Source of the DNA: Nymphaea colorata | Taxonomy: Eukaryota > Streptophyta > Magnoliopsida > Nymphaeales > Nymphaeaceae | DNA: 64,000 nt | Assembly (NCBI RefSeq): GCF_008831285.2 | Contig: NC_045144.1 | Span: 17,685,716 to 17,749,715, forward strand | Reading direction: 5' to 3' | Shown here: in pieces, positions 46,619 to 58,899 of the stretch | How positions within the stretch are numbered: the stretch's first letter is position 1 | How the letters are laid out: each line of letters opens with the position of its first letter | Notes under the pieces: model-generated | Database searches by the model: none | What the model was told of the DNA's origin: nothing | Seen by the model: the letters and a program-made list of their open reading frames with translations, nothing else | Made by a program: the position numbers and the translations under genes

Positions 46619-46945
46619 GTGAAAAAAGACAAAAAAACAGTTCTACTCCTATACTTGAAATATCAAAGTTTTACTATGTTTTGGTCCTTTTTTAAGGTTT
46701 TACTTCGAAATTTGCAACTCTTACAAGTTTTATGACTTTGATGAAACTTTAGCCTTTTTTTAATAATTGAAAATGGTGTGCAGCCTTTTTAAAAGTTGCA
46801 AATACTTTGAAGCCATTTTATTTGTTTTGCAAATATCGTTTTCAAACTCATAAAATTTTTGAAAGATTGCAAAGTTTTCCCGTTGTTTTCTTTTTCAAAG
46901 TTAGTGTTTTATGTTTTTTGTGAAATTCATGTATTATTTAAAATT

Positions 46946-47485
46946 AAGCCTGGGCGTTGGGCCGGACAAACCATGTCCCTGGCCGGGCCCGGGTCCAATA
47001 ATGCGCCCCGGCGGGTACCCGGCCTGGCCCGTCCCCCCTCCTCCTCTCGTCCCTCCTCCTCCTCCTCCTTCTCCTCCTCCTCCCCCTTCTCCTCCTCCTC
47101 CCTCCCTCCTCCTCCTCCTCCTCCTCCTCCTTCTCCTCCTCCATCCTCCTCCTCCCCCTTCTCCTCTTCCTCCTCCTCCTCCCGTCCCTCCTCCTCCTCC
47201 TCCTCCTCCTCCTCCTCCTAGTCCTCCTCTTCCCATCCCCCATCCTCCTCCTCCTCCTCCTAACCATTCCCCTCCTCCTCCTCCCGTCCCTCCTCCTAGT
47301 CCTCCTCTTCCCGTCCCCCATCCTCCTCCTCCTCCCTCTCTTCGCGTCCCCCCCTCCTCCTCTCGTCCCTCCTCCTCCTCCTCCTCCTCCCTCCTCCTCC
47401 TCATCCTCCTCCTCCCCCTTCTCCTCCTCCTCCTCCCTCCTCCTCATCCTCCTCCTCCTCCTCCCCCTTCTCCTCCTCCCCCTTT
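46946..47485. mobile_element. GC-rich element with TCC tract, 3'-truncated (unit A)
   Basis: It has the same left end and left duplication copy (46935-46945) as the unit B element. The tract stops within CCCCCTTTTTCAAAGGC and joins sequence that in unit B lies near 58374. The right terminus, right duplication copy and about 850 bp of monomer are therefore deleted, with a junction in shared CCTTTTTCAAAGG-type microhomology. Confidence 0.7.
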
Positions 47486-50400
47486 TTCAAAGGCAATGTT
47501 TATTGGTTTTTCTGAAATTGATGCACTATTATAAATTTTGCAAAAGTCAATATAAAATTTTCTGGTCTTTCAAAATTTCTGCACTTTTTCATATGTTTTG
47601 GAAAGACTTGTTTTCAAAATTATATATTGTTTGAAAGTTTTACTAGCTTTGTGACCTTTTACAAACTTTTCAAAATATTTGAACTTTTCAAATATATAGC
47701 ATCCCAATATTTTGATAGCCAACAAAACACAATTTCAAAAAGTCTCATAAATTTGATGAACTTTGTATAAATCTTTTGAAAATTCAATTTTTTGCTTGGT
47801 TCCGAAAGCATTCATTTTTTTTTTCGAAAAACTCTACAACTCTTACAGTTCTACAACAAGATGAGACTTTTTTTTTTTAAAGTGCTAATTGTTTCAAAAA
47901 GTTTGGAAATTTTGCAAATGTCTTATTTTTGTTTCTAAAAAACTAAAAGTTTGTCTTGTTGATATATTTTGGTGAAATGTGTGCATAGTTTGACATTTTG
48001 CTAAACTTCATCAAATTGTTTATAGTTTTATAAAATTCTGATACTTTTTCACATGTTTTGCAATTCTAAAATTTGGACTCTTCATACTTTGTACGAAATC
48101 TAAACAATTTACCTAATTCCAATGGTTATGAACTCTCATAAACTTCAAATTTTGAAGTTTTACTAGGTTTTGGTCCTTTTTCAAGGTTTTACTAGGTTGT
48201 ACTTCGAAATTTGCAAATCTTACAGGTTTTATGACTTTGATGAAACTTTAACCTTTTTGTAATAATTGAAAATGGTGTCAGATTTTTTTAAAAATTGCAA
48301 ATACTTTTAAGCCTTTTTATAGCCTTGCAAATATCGTTTCGAACTCATAATATTTTTGAAGGATTGAAAGTTTTCACATTGTTTCCTTTTTCAAAGGCAG
48401 TATTTACTACTTTTTGTGAAATTCATGTACTATTTGAAAATTTGCAAAAGTTAATGTAAAATGTTCTGTTTTTTCAAAATTTCCGCACTTTTTCATATGT
48501 TTTGGAAAGACTTGTTTCCAAAGATTATTATGACTACACATTTTATACAAAATTGTTGAAGTTTCAGATATTTACTAGTTTCAATTTTTTTTTAACAATT
48601 TTGTATTTTTTAAATGTTTTACTAGCTTTGCCACCTTTTACAAACTTTCCAAAATATTTGAACTTTTTAAATATATAACATCTCAATACTTTGATAGTCA
48701 ATGAAACACAATTTCAAAAAGTCTCATAAATTTCATGAACTTTGTACAAATCTTCTGAAAATTCATATTTGCTTGGTTCCAAAAGCATTCAATTTTTTTC
48801 AAAAAAGTTTACAACTCTTTCTGTTGTACAACTTGATGAGACTTTTGTCTTTTTTTTTTTTACAGTGGCTAATGGTTTCAAAATTTTGTAAATGTCTTAT
48901 GTTTGTTTCTAAAAGTTAGTCTTGTTGATATATTTTGGTGAAATATGTGCATAGTTTGGCGTTTTGCAAAGCTTCATCAAATTGTTTATAGTTTTACAAA
49001 ATTCTTGTACTTTTTCACGTGTTTTGCAATTCAAAAATTATGACTCTTCACATTTTCTATAAAATATAAAAAAATTAACTAATTCCAATGGTTATGAATG
49101 CTCATAAACATGAAATTTCAAAGTTTTACTAGGTTTGGTCCTTTTTCAAGGGTTTTACTAGGTCTTATTTGAAATTTGCAACTCTTATAAGTTTTATGAC
49201 TTTGGTGAAACTTTAATCTTTTTTTAATAATTGAAAATGGTGTCAAGCCTTTTTAAAAGCTGCAAATACTTTTAAGCCAGTTTATAGCCTTGGACATATC
49301 GACTCGAACTCATAATATTTTTGAAGGATTGTAAAGTTTTCACATTGTTTCCTTTTTCAAAGGCAGTGTTTACTGTTTTTTGTTAAATTCATGTACTATT
49401 TGAAATTTTGCACAAGTCAATATAAATTTTTCTGATTTTTCAAAATTTTGCACTTTTTCGTATGTTTTGGAAAGACTTGTTTTCTAAAGATTATGACTAC
49501 ACTTTTTATGCAAAATTGTTGAAATTTCAGATGTTTACTAATTTCAAAATTTTTAAACAATTATATATTGTTTGAAAGTTTTACAAGCTTTGTGACCTTT
49601 TACAAACTTTCCAAAATGTTTGAACTTTCCAAATATTTAACATGCCAATACTTTGATAGCCAACAAAATACAATTTCAAAAGTCTCATAAATTTCATAAA
49701 CTTTGTATGAATCTTTTAAAAATTCATATTTGCTTGGTTCCAAAATCATTGAAATTCTTTCGAAAAAATTTACAACTCTTACGGTTGTACAACGTGGTGT
49801 GACTTTTGTTTTTTTGTTTTTTGGTTTTGTAGTTGCTAATGGTTTTGAATAGTTCAGAAATTTTGCAAATGTCTTATTTTTGTTTCTAAAAGTTAGTCTT
49901 CTTTCTAGATATATTTTGGTGAAATGTGTTTATAGTTTGACATTTTGCTAAACTTCATCAAATCTTTTATTGTTTTACGAAGTTCCTTGTACTTTTTCAC
50001 GTGATTGGCAACTCAAAATTTATGACTTTTCATATTTTCTACGAAATGTGAAAAATTTAACTAATTCCAATGGTTATGAATGCTTCTTAAACTTGAAATT
50101 TCAAAGTTTTGCTGGGTTTTGGTCCCTTTTTACTGGGCTTTACTTCAAAATTTGCAACTCTTACAAGTTTTGTGACTTTAATGAAAGTTTAGCCCTTTTT
50201 TAATAATTGAAAATGGTGTCAAGCTGTTGGAAAATTTTGCGAATGTTTTATTTTGTTTTCTAAGTGTTTGCACTTTTTGTAGATTTTGGTGAAATGTCTG
50301 CACAATTTGAAGTTTTGCTATACTTCATTAAGTTTTTCGAAATTCTTGATATTTTTCACATGTTTTGCAAACATTTTAAATTTTTTTAAAAAATTATGAC

Positions 50401-50965
50401 TCTTCATGTTTTTTGCAATATGTCAATATTTCCAACATTAACTAATTTTAAATTTTATAAGCACTTGTAAAATTTAAAAAAAAATCAGAAACATTGTGTG
50501 AGTTTTTGTAAAATTTCTAATTATCTTGATGCTTGATAGTAGTTTTTTGACTTTATAATATGTAGAATCCTTACAAGTTTTAAAACCTTATATTAAGTGT
50601 GTCTTTTCATTTGTTGAAATGCTCTATACTGGTCTCTCAGTCTTTTTGAGTGGGTCACAGGTCTTATTTGTCAGTTTTTTTTGTAAGATGTTTTAATGGC
50701 CCTGTTGTTATAACTCATGTTAGTAAAGGGCAAGTACTCTATATGGGTGTCTCTGTCTTTATGAGTTGGTCTCTCAGTGTTTATGATGTTGTTATAACTC
50801 TTATAAGTAAGGGGAGCACAATAATTTACTGTATCAAGGACATCTTAAACAAGGGTTTCAACCCTGTGTTCAAGAGTTTTGGAAGGAAATCAATGGAATG
50901 AGAGGGGTAGGGGGAACGTGAAGATCCTGAATCACAAGGAAAGTGGAAGGATCGTGCTGGTCATG

Positions 50966-51291
50966 CGGCAGTCAGCAAAATATGTGGAGTATTTGATGTA
51001 TTGATTGAAGCATAGCTTGACAACGTATCCATATTTCTTCAAGATCTTGGTAGGATTCCTTTCCTTGTTAGATATAGGATTTGTTCCCTATTTTGTAGCT
51101 GCTACAGCTCATCAAATGTTTTTTGCAGGGGCACCATTCCCTCCTAATTATAAGGATGTGGTCAAGACTATTTTCAAGTGCTTATTCTGTATCTATGCAC
51201 ATATTTACAACTCACACTTCCAGAAGATTGAAGCCTTAAATAAGAAGTTCACTTACATACTTGCTTTAAGCGTTTCATTCTGTTTACATGT
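50966..51291 (+). pseudogene. MOB1-like fragment, broken (copy 2)
   Basis: Copy of 41441-41766 at offset +9,525, with the same frameshift, TAG and intron; remnant 2 starts at 51129. One difference (A at 51251) changes Ala to Thr in the frame read through the intron. The shared disabling changes show that the gene was dead before the macro-repeat was duplicated. Confidence 0.8.
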
Positions 51292-54200
51292 GTAAGTCTT
51301 TCAGCTTATTTCCTTTCCCTTAAGTTTTTAACTTGTTTGATTAAATTGCTTCTATATCTGTTACCTCTTTTTGTCTCAACCTTCATTTCTGGAGATGCTT
51401 TTGTACTTTCTTGTGACTGAATTGCCCCTGTTTGTTCTGTGCTTCAAGCTTATCTAGCTCATTCTGCAGCCCTAAGCATAACCAATGAGTCCTTTTAGTA
51501 GTATGCGCAATTGCTTTTACTGTTTTTTTATAAATCAGTATTTTTTTTTTTTTATATTGTTGGACTTTAGCACCCACAATAGAATTTTAGAATGTTGTCC
51601 TTATGGGAGTCTCTGTTGTTATTCTCTGCTTTTATGAAAAGATAGAGTAGCTACTAGATTTCAAGAAGGAAAGCATTTTTTGCTTGATATGATTATATTT
51701 TTAAAACAATGGCAAAAACTGTTTTTTATAAACTTTTCAAAATTTTGAACTTTTCAAAATATTTAACATCAAATATTTTATTGACCAACTAAACTTAGTT
51801 TCTTAAATTTTTATAAATTTTAGAAACTTTGTGTAAATTTTTGACAATTCTTAGTTATTTTGACAGAAACATTCATGTTTTCTAAAATTTACAATTCATA
51901 TAGATTTTACACCTTGATGAAATTTTAGGCTTTTTTTTATGATAACTGCAAATGATTTTATATTGTTTTAAAATTTTGTGAATGTTTAATTCGGTTTTTT
52001 AAAGTTTGTATTTGTTTGTTTTTAAGTTTTGGTGAAATGTGTCAACAATTTGAAATTTTTCTAAATTTGAAAATATCTTTAGTAGTTTTACAAAGTTCTT
52101 GCTCTCTTTTGTTTTACTATATTACTTTTTCGATTCAGAGTTGCAAACACTTTTAAACCATTTTAAAAATTTGTGAATGTCGTTTTTGAATGTTGCAAAA
52201 TTTTCACGTTGTTTTGATTTTTAAAAGGAAGCACTTTTTGTTGGTTTTTGTAAAATCATGGTCTATTTAAAGTTTTGTAAAAAATAATAACAACTTTTTT
52301 TAGGTTTACAAAATGTGTACTTTTTTGTATGTTTTGATAAGAGTATACTATTTTATGAAAAAGATGGCTCCATATTTTGTTTGAATTGTTAGATATTTCA
52401 CATATTTACTGATGTTTGGAAACATTCTAAAGTTTTTTAAACTTTTCAAATCGTTTATGTCATACATGTTAATTGTCAATGGAGTAAAATTTTGAAAAGT
52501 CTGATTGTGCAAATTTTATGAAAATTCTTACTTGCTTTAAAAAAAACATTTAAATTTCATGAAATTTATAACTTTTACAAGTTTTGCGACTTGATGTAAC
52601 TTTTAGTATTCTTTCAAAGAAATTGCAAATGGTTTCAAACCTTCTGAAAATTTTACGAATGTGTTATTTTGGCTTTTAAAAACATTTTTTATTTATTTTG
52701 GTGAAGTATACGCACAATATGAAATTTTACTAAACTTCATAATTGTTTTTGTTATACAAAATTCTTGCACATTTTTACATGTTTTGTAAATACTATATTT
52801 CAAAGATTATGTCTTTGTGTTTAGTCTAAAATGTCAAAAATTTCATACTTGTGAATACTTTTAATCTTTTAAAAATTTTACAAGCTTTTTGCTTTTATAA
52901 GCTTCAAAAATTATTAAAATTTCTACCAAACTTTGATGTCTTTGGTTCCAATGAATTATAATTTTAAAAAATCTGAAAAATTTTACTTTTTAAAATTTTG
53001 CAAAGTTGTAATTTTATTTTTTGAAATTTACTGCTCGTACTAGTTTAAAAGTTGCAAATACTTTTAAGCCATTTTATGGTTTTGTTAGTACCGTTTCGAA
53101 CTCATAAAATTTTTGAAGGATTGCAAAATTGTCATGTTGTTTCCTTTTTCAATGGCAGTGTTTATTGGTTTTGTGAAATTCATGTTCTTTTTGAAATTTT
53201 GCAAAAGTTAATATAAAATATTCTGCTTTTTTATATTTTTTGCACTTTTTTGTATGTTTTGATTTCTAAAGATTTTGAGAATATTTTATACAAGATTGTT
53301 GAAATTTAAGATATTCACTAATTTCAAAATTTTTGAACAATTATATATTGTTCGAAAGTTTTACATGCTTTATTACCTTTTACAAACTTTCCAAAATGTT
53401 TGAACTTTTCAAATGTTTAACATCCCAATACTTTGATAGCCAACGAAACACAATTTCAAAAAGTCTCTTAAATTTCATGAACTTTGTATAAAGCTTCTGA
53501 AAATTCATATTTGTTTTGTTCCAAAAGCAATCAATTTTTTTTGAAAAAATTTTCAACTCTTACAGTTGTACAACAAGACGAGGCTAACTGTTGCTAATGG
53601 CTTCGAATAGTTTGGAAATTTTGCAAATGTCTTATTTTTGTTTATAAAAGTTAGTCCTCTTGATATATTTTGGTGAAATGTATCTATAGTTTGACATTTT
53701 GCTAAACTTCATCGAATCTTTAATAGTTTTATAAAATTCTTGTAATTTTTCACGTGTTTTGCAACTCAAAAATTATGACTCTTCACATTTTCTACAAAAT
53801 GTCAAAAATTTAACTAATTTCAATGGTTATGAACATTCATAAACTTGAAATTTCAAGGCTTTACTCGGATTTGGTCTTTTTTCAAGGTTTTACTTCGAAA
53901 TTTGCAACTCTTGCAACTCTTATGACTTTGATGAAACTTTAGCCTTTTTTTTAATAATTGAAAATGGTGTCAAGCCTTTCTAAAACTTTCAAATACTTTT
54001 AGGCCATTTTATACTTTTGCAAATATTGTTTCGAACTCATAAAATGTTTGAAGGATTGCAAAGTTTTCACGTTGTTTTCTTTTTCAAAGGCACCGTCTAT
54101 TGGTTTTTATGAAATTCTTGTACTATTTGAAAATTTGCAAAAGTTAATACAAAATTTTCTGGTTTTTAAAAATTTCTTCACTTTTTCATTTGTTTTTGGA

Positions 54201-56089
54201 AGACTAGTTTTCTAAAGATTATGACTACACATTTATACAAAATTGTTGAAGTTTCAGATATTTACTAATTTCAAAATTTTGAAACAATTATACATTGTTT
54301 GAAAGTTTTACAAACTTTATGACCTTTTACAAACTCTCCAAAATGTTTGAACTTTCAAGTATTTAACATCACAATACTTTCATAGCTAACGAATCACAAT
54401 TTCAAAAAGTTTCGTAAATTTCATGAACTTTGTATAAATCTTCTGAAAATTCATATTTGCTTGGTTCCAAAGCATTCAAATTTTTTGGAAAAAATTTACA
54501 ACTCTTACATTTGTACAACATGATGAGACTTTGTCTTGTTTTTTTAGCTGTTGCTAATGGTTTCAAATAGTTTGGAAGTTTTGCAAATGTCTTATTTGTC
54601 TTTAAAAGTTAGTCTTCAAGATATATTTTGGTGAAATGTGTGCATATTTGGACATTTTGCTAAACGTCATCAACTCTTTTATAGTTTTATAAATTCTTAT
54701 AGTTTTTCACATGTTTTGCAACTCAAAAATTACTACTCTTCACATTTTCTACAAAATGTAAAAATGTTAAGTAATTCCAATGGTTATGAACACTCATAAA
54801 TTTGAAAGTTTAAGGTTTTACTAGGTTTTGATCCTTTTTCAAGGTTTTACTTCGATTGCAACTCTTACATGTTTTATGATTTTGATGAAAGTTTAGCCTT
54901 TTTTTTAATGATTGAAAATGGTGTGTAACCTTTTTAAAAGTCACAAATACTTTTGAGTCATTTTATAGCTTTGCAAATATTGTTTCAAACTAATAAAATT
55001 TTTGATGGATTGCAAAGTTTTGACATTGTTTTACTTGTTTTTGTTGAAATTCATGTACTGTTTGAAATTTCGCAAAAGTTAATTTAAGATTTTCGGGGTT
55101 TTCAAAATTTCCGCACTTTTTCATATGTTTTGGAAAGACTTGTTTTCTAAAGATTATGACAGCAAATTTTATACAAAATTGTTGAAATTTCAGATATTTA
55201 CTAATTTTTAAATTTCTAAACAATTATATATTATTTGAAAGTTTTACAAGCTTTGTGACCTTTTCAAGCTTTTCAAATATTTAGTATCTCAATACTTTGA
55301 TAACCAATGGAACACTATTTCAAAAATTCTCAAATTTTATAAACTTTGTATAAATGTTCTGAAAATTTATGTTTGCTTGGTTCCAAAATCATTGAAAGTT
55401 TTTCAGAAAAATTTACAACTCTAACTGTTGAACAACGTGATCAGACTTTTGTCTTTTTTTTTTTTAATTTTAATTTTTACAGTTGTTGATGGTTTTAAAT
55501 AGTTTGGAAACTTAGAATTGTCTTATTTTTGTTTCTAAAAGTTAGTCTTATTGATATATTTTGGTGAAATGTGTTTATAGTTTGATATTTTGCTAAACTT
55601 CATCAAATCTTTTATTGTTTTACGAAATTCTTGTACTTTTTCACGTGTTTTGCAATTCAAAAATTATGACTCTTCACATTTTCTACAAAATGTAAAAAAT
55701 TCAACTAATTCCAATGGTTATGAACACTTATAAACTTGAAATGTCAAGGTTTAACTAGGTTTTACTTCGAAATTCACAACTCTTACAAGGTTTAACTAGA
55801 TTATGACTGCTCATTTTATACAAAATTGTTAAAATTTCAGATATTTTTCAAAATTTTTAAACAATTATATATTGTTTAAAAGTTTTACAAGCTTTGTGAC
55901 CTTTTACAAACTTTCCAAAATGTTTGAACTTTTCAAATATTTAACATCCCAATACTTTGATACCTCACTTAACACAATTCTAAATGGTCTCATAAATTTC
56001 ATGAACTTTGTCTAAAATTTATGAAAATTGATATTTGCTTGGTTTCGAAAGTGTTCAATTTTTTTTTGAAAAAGTTTACTACTTTTACA

Positions 56090-56135
56090 GTTCTACAACA
56101 TGAAAAAAGACAAAAGTCTCATCATGTTGTAGAAC
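56090..56135. repeat. Inverted repeat hairpin in the array (unit B)
   Basis: Perfect 14-bp arms GTTCTACAACATGA and TCATGTTGTAGAAC with an 18-bp loop, at the same place in unit B as 46573-46618 in unit A. Confidence 0.75.
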
Positions 56136-56461
56136 ATGAAAAAAGACAAAAAACAGTTCTACTCCTATACTTGAAATATCAAAGTTTTACTATGTTTTGG
56201 TCCTTTTTTAAGGTTTTACTTCGAAATTTGCAACTCTTACAAGTTTTATGACTTTGATGAAACTTTAGCCTTTTTTTAATAATTGAAAATGGTGTGCAGC
56301 CCTTTTAAAAGTTGCAAATACTTTTAAGCCATTTTATTTGTTTTGCAAATATCGTTTTCAAACTCATAAAATTTTTGAAAGATTGCAAAGTTTTCCGGTT
56401 GTTTTCTTTTTCAAAGTTAGTGTTTTATGATTTTTGTGAAATTCATGTATTATTTAAAATT

Positions 56462-57525
56462 AAGCCTGGGCGTTGGGCCGGACAAACCATGTCCCTGGCC
56501 GGGCCCGGGTCCAATGATGCGCCCCGGCGGGTACCCGGCCTGGCCCGTCCCCCCTCCTCCTCTCGTCCCTCCTCCTCCTCCTCCTTCTCCTCCTCCTCCC
56601 CCTTCTCCTCCTCCTCCTCCTCCTCCCTCCCTCCTCCTCCTCCTCCTCCTCCTCCTTCTCCTCCTCCCCTTCTCCTCTTCCTCCTCCTCCTCCCGTCCCT
56701 CCTCCTCCTCCTCCTCCTCCTAGTCCTCCTCTTCCCATCCCCCATCCTCCTCCTCCTCCTCCCGGCCCTCCTCCTCTCGTCCCTCCTCCTCCTCCTCCTT
56801 CTCCTCCTCCTCCCTCCCTCCTCCTCCTCCTCCTCCTCCTTCTCCTCCTCCCCCTTCTCCTCTTCCTCCTCCTTCTCCGTCCCTCCTCCTCCTCCTCCTA
56901 GTCCTCCTCTTCCCATCCCCCATCCTCCTCCTCCTCCTCCCGTCCTCCTCCTAGTCCTCCTCTTCCCGTCCCCCATCCTCCTCCTCCTCCCTCCCTCCTC
57001 CTCCTCCTCCTCCCTCCTCCTCCTCCCCCTTCTCCTCTTCCTCCTCCTCCTCCTCCTCCTCCTCCTCTTCCCATCCCCCATCATCCCCCTCCTCCTCCTC
57101 CTCCCGTCCCTCCTCCTAGTCCTCCTCTTCCCGTCCCCCTTCCCCCCTTCCACCTCCTCCTCCTCCTCTTCCCCCTTCCGCCCTTCCACCTCCCCCTCTT
57201 CCCCTTCCCCCCTTCCGTCCCCCTCCTCCCGTTCCTCCTCCTCTTCCCTCTTCCCCCTTCCTCCCTTCCGCCTCCACCTTTTCCCCTTTCCCCCTTTCCC
57301 CCTTCCGCCTCCACCTCCTCCTCTTCCCCCTTCCGCCTCCCCCTCCCCCCCTCTGCTCCACCTTTTCCCCCTTCCCCCCTTCTGTCTCCACCTTTTCCCC
57401 CTTCCCCCCTTCTGCCTCCACCTCCTCCTCCGCTGGCCCTCTCCTTCTTCCCCTTTCCCCCCGTCGGCCGGGGCGACCCCGGTCCGGGTTTCGTGCCTGA
57501 CGGGCCGATCCGGGATGCCCACTCC
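56462..57525. mobile_element. GC-rich TSD-flanked element with long TCC tract (unit B, full copy)
   Basis: The 1,064-bp GC-rich insert lies in an AT-rich monomer and is flanked by an 11-bp direct repeat TATTTAAAATT (56451-56461 and 57526-57536). Uninterrupted monomers read ATGTACTATTTGAAATTTTGC across the same place and so give the empty site. The left end is AAGCCTGGGCGTTGGGCC; the right end read in reverse is GGAGTGGGCATCCCGG, so both carry a TGGGC motif. The interior (about 56548-57460) is nearly pure pyrimidine, mainly TCC/CCT repeats. It has no real gene; Ser/Pro/Leu-rich or Arg/Glu/Gly-rich frames are by-products of the repeat. The class is unknown (hAT-like is possible). Confidence 0.65.
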
Positions 57526-58799
57526 TATTTAAAATTTTGCAAAGGCTAATATAACATTTTCTGGTTTTTCAAAAATTTCGACACTTTTTGTATGTTTTGG
57601 AAAGTCTCGTATTCTAACGATTAATTTCAAAATTTTTAAACAAGTTTTTGTATTGTTTGAAAGTTTTACAAGCTTTGTGACCTTTTACAAACTTTCCAAA
57701 ATGTTTTGAACTTTTGAAATGTTTAACATCCCAATAGTTTGATAGCCAAAGAAAGACAATTTGTAAAGGTCTCATAAATTTTATAAACTTCGTAAAATCT
57801 TTTGAAAATTCGTATTTGCTTGGTTCTAAAAAGCATTCAATTTTTTTGAAAAGAATTTACAACTCTTACGATTGTACAATGTGATAAGACTTTTGTCTTT
57901 TTTTTTTCACAGTTGCTAATGGTTTCAAATATTTTGGAATTTTTGCAAATTTCTTATTTTTTTTTCTAAGACTTAGTCTTTTTGGTGAAATGTGTGCGTA
58001 GTTTGACATTTTGCTTATCCATCAAATCTTTTATAGTTTTACAAAATTCTTGTACTTGCAACTCAAAAAATATGTCTCGTCAGGTTTTTTACAAAATGTA
58101 AAAAATTTAACTAATTTCAATGGTTATGAACACTCATAAACTTGAAGTTTCAAGGTTTTACTAAGTTTTGGTCTTTTTCATGGTTTTACTCTTCGAAATT
58201 TGCAACTCTTACAAGTTTTATTACTTTGTTGAAACTTTAACCTTTTTTTAATAATTGTAAATTGTGTCAAGCCTTTTTAAAAATTGCAAACACTTTTAAG
58301 TTATTTTATAGTTTTGCAAATATCATTTCGAACTCATAAAATTTTTGAAGGATTGCAAAGTTTTCACGTTGTTTCCTTTTTCAAAGGCAATGTTTATTGG
58401 TTTTTCTGAAATTAATGCACTATTATAAATTTTGCAAAAGTCAATATAAAATTTTCTGGTCTTTCAAAATTTCTGCACTTTTTCATATGTTTTGGAAAGA
58501 CTTGTTTTTCAAAATTATATATTGTTTGAAAGTTTTACTAGCTTTGTGACCTTTTACAAACTTTTCAAAATATTTGAACTTTTCAAATATATAGCATCCC
58601 AATATTTGATAGCCAACAAAAACACAATTTCAAAAAGTCTCATAAATTTGATGAACTTTGTATAAATCTTTTGAAAATTCAATTTTTTTGCTTGTTCCAA
58701 AAGCATTCATTTTTTTTTTTCGAAAAACTCTACAACTCTTACAGTTCTACAACAAGATGAGACTTTTTTTTTTTTAAAGTGCTAATTGTTTCAAAAAGT

Positions 58800-58899
58800 N
58801 NNNNNNNNNNNNNNNNNNNNNNNNNNNNNNNNNNNNNNNNNNNNNNNNNNNNNNNNNNNNNNNNNNNNNNNNNNNNNNNNNNNNNNNNNNNNNNNNNNN
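58800..58899. other. Assembly gap (100 N)
   Basis: Exactly 100 N, the usual placeholder for a gap of unknown size. Confidence 0.99.

Larger units (their letters stand above)
42180..50640. repeat. AT-rich tandem array, about 0.96-kb monomer (unit A)
   Basis: Landmarks recur in fixed order: TTTTGGTGAAATGTGT (near 44150, 45107, 46040, 47967, 48934, 49914) and CAATGGTTATGAAC (near 44299, 45257, 46188, 48119, 49087, 50069). Spacing is mostly 930-980 bp. The first part (42.2-43.9 kb) and the last monomer are more diverged or shortened. Monomers carry runs such as CAACTCTTACAAGTTTTATG and TTGCTTGGTTCCAAAAGCAT. No coding sequence is present; open frames are accidental. Confidence 0.85.
41356..50880. 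repeat. Macro-repeat unit A (9,525 bp)
   Basis: The unit starts at GGAAGGAAATCAATGGAATG and is followed head to tail by units B and C with the same start at 50881 and 62991. Content in order: MOB1 pseudogene fragment, about 400 bp of unique head, an AT-rich 0.96-kb tandem array, a truncated GC-rich element, more array, then a T/G-rich tail ending in CAAGAGTTTT. The first 5.5 kb differ from unit B at only scattered positions. Confidence 0.9.

Noticed and set aside
46859-47534. Pro/Ser/Leu-rich and Arg/Glu/Gly-rich frames in the TCC tract of unit A
   Set aside because: All frames of a TCC/CCT tract are open for long stretches; this is a repeat effect and not a protein.
50650-50901. 83-codon frame at the end of unit A (also at 62760-63011 in unit B)
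   Set aside because: It starts at GTG, crosses the macro-repeat junction and has no known relatives; duplication of the DNA explains why it is seen twice.
56312-57532. 406-codon frame across the TCC tract of unit B, and the 359-codon opposite frame
   Set aside because: Same repeat effect; the ends run into satellite sequence and the transposon termini.
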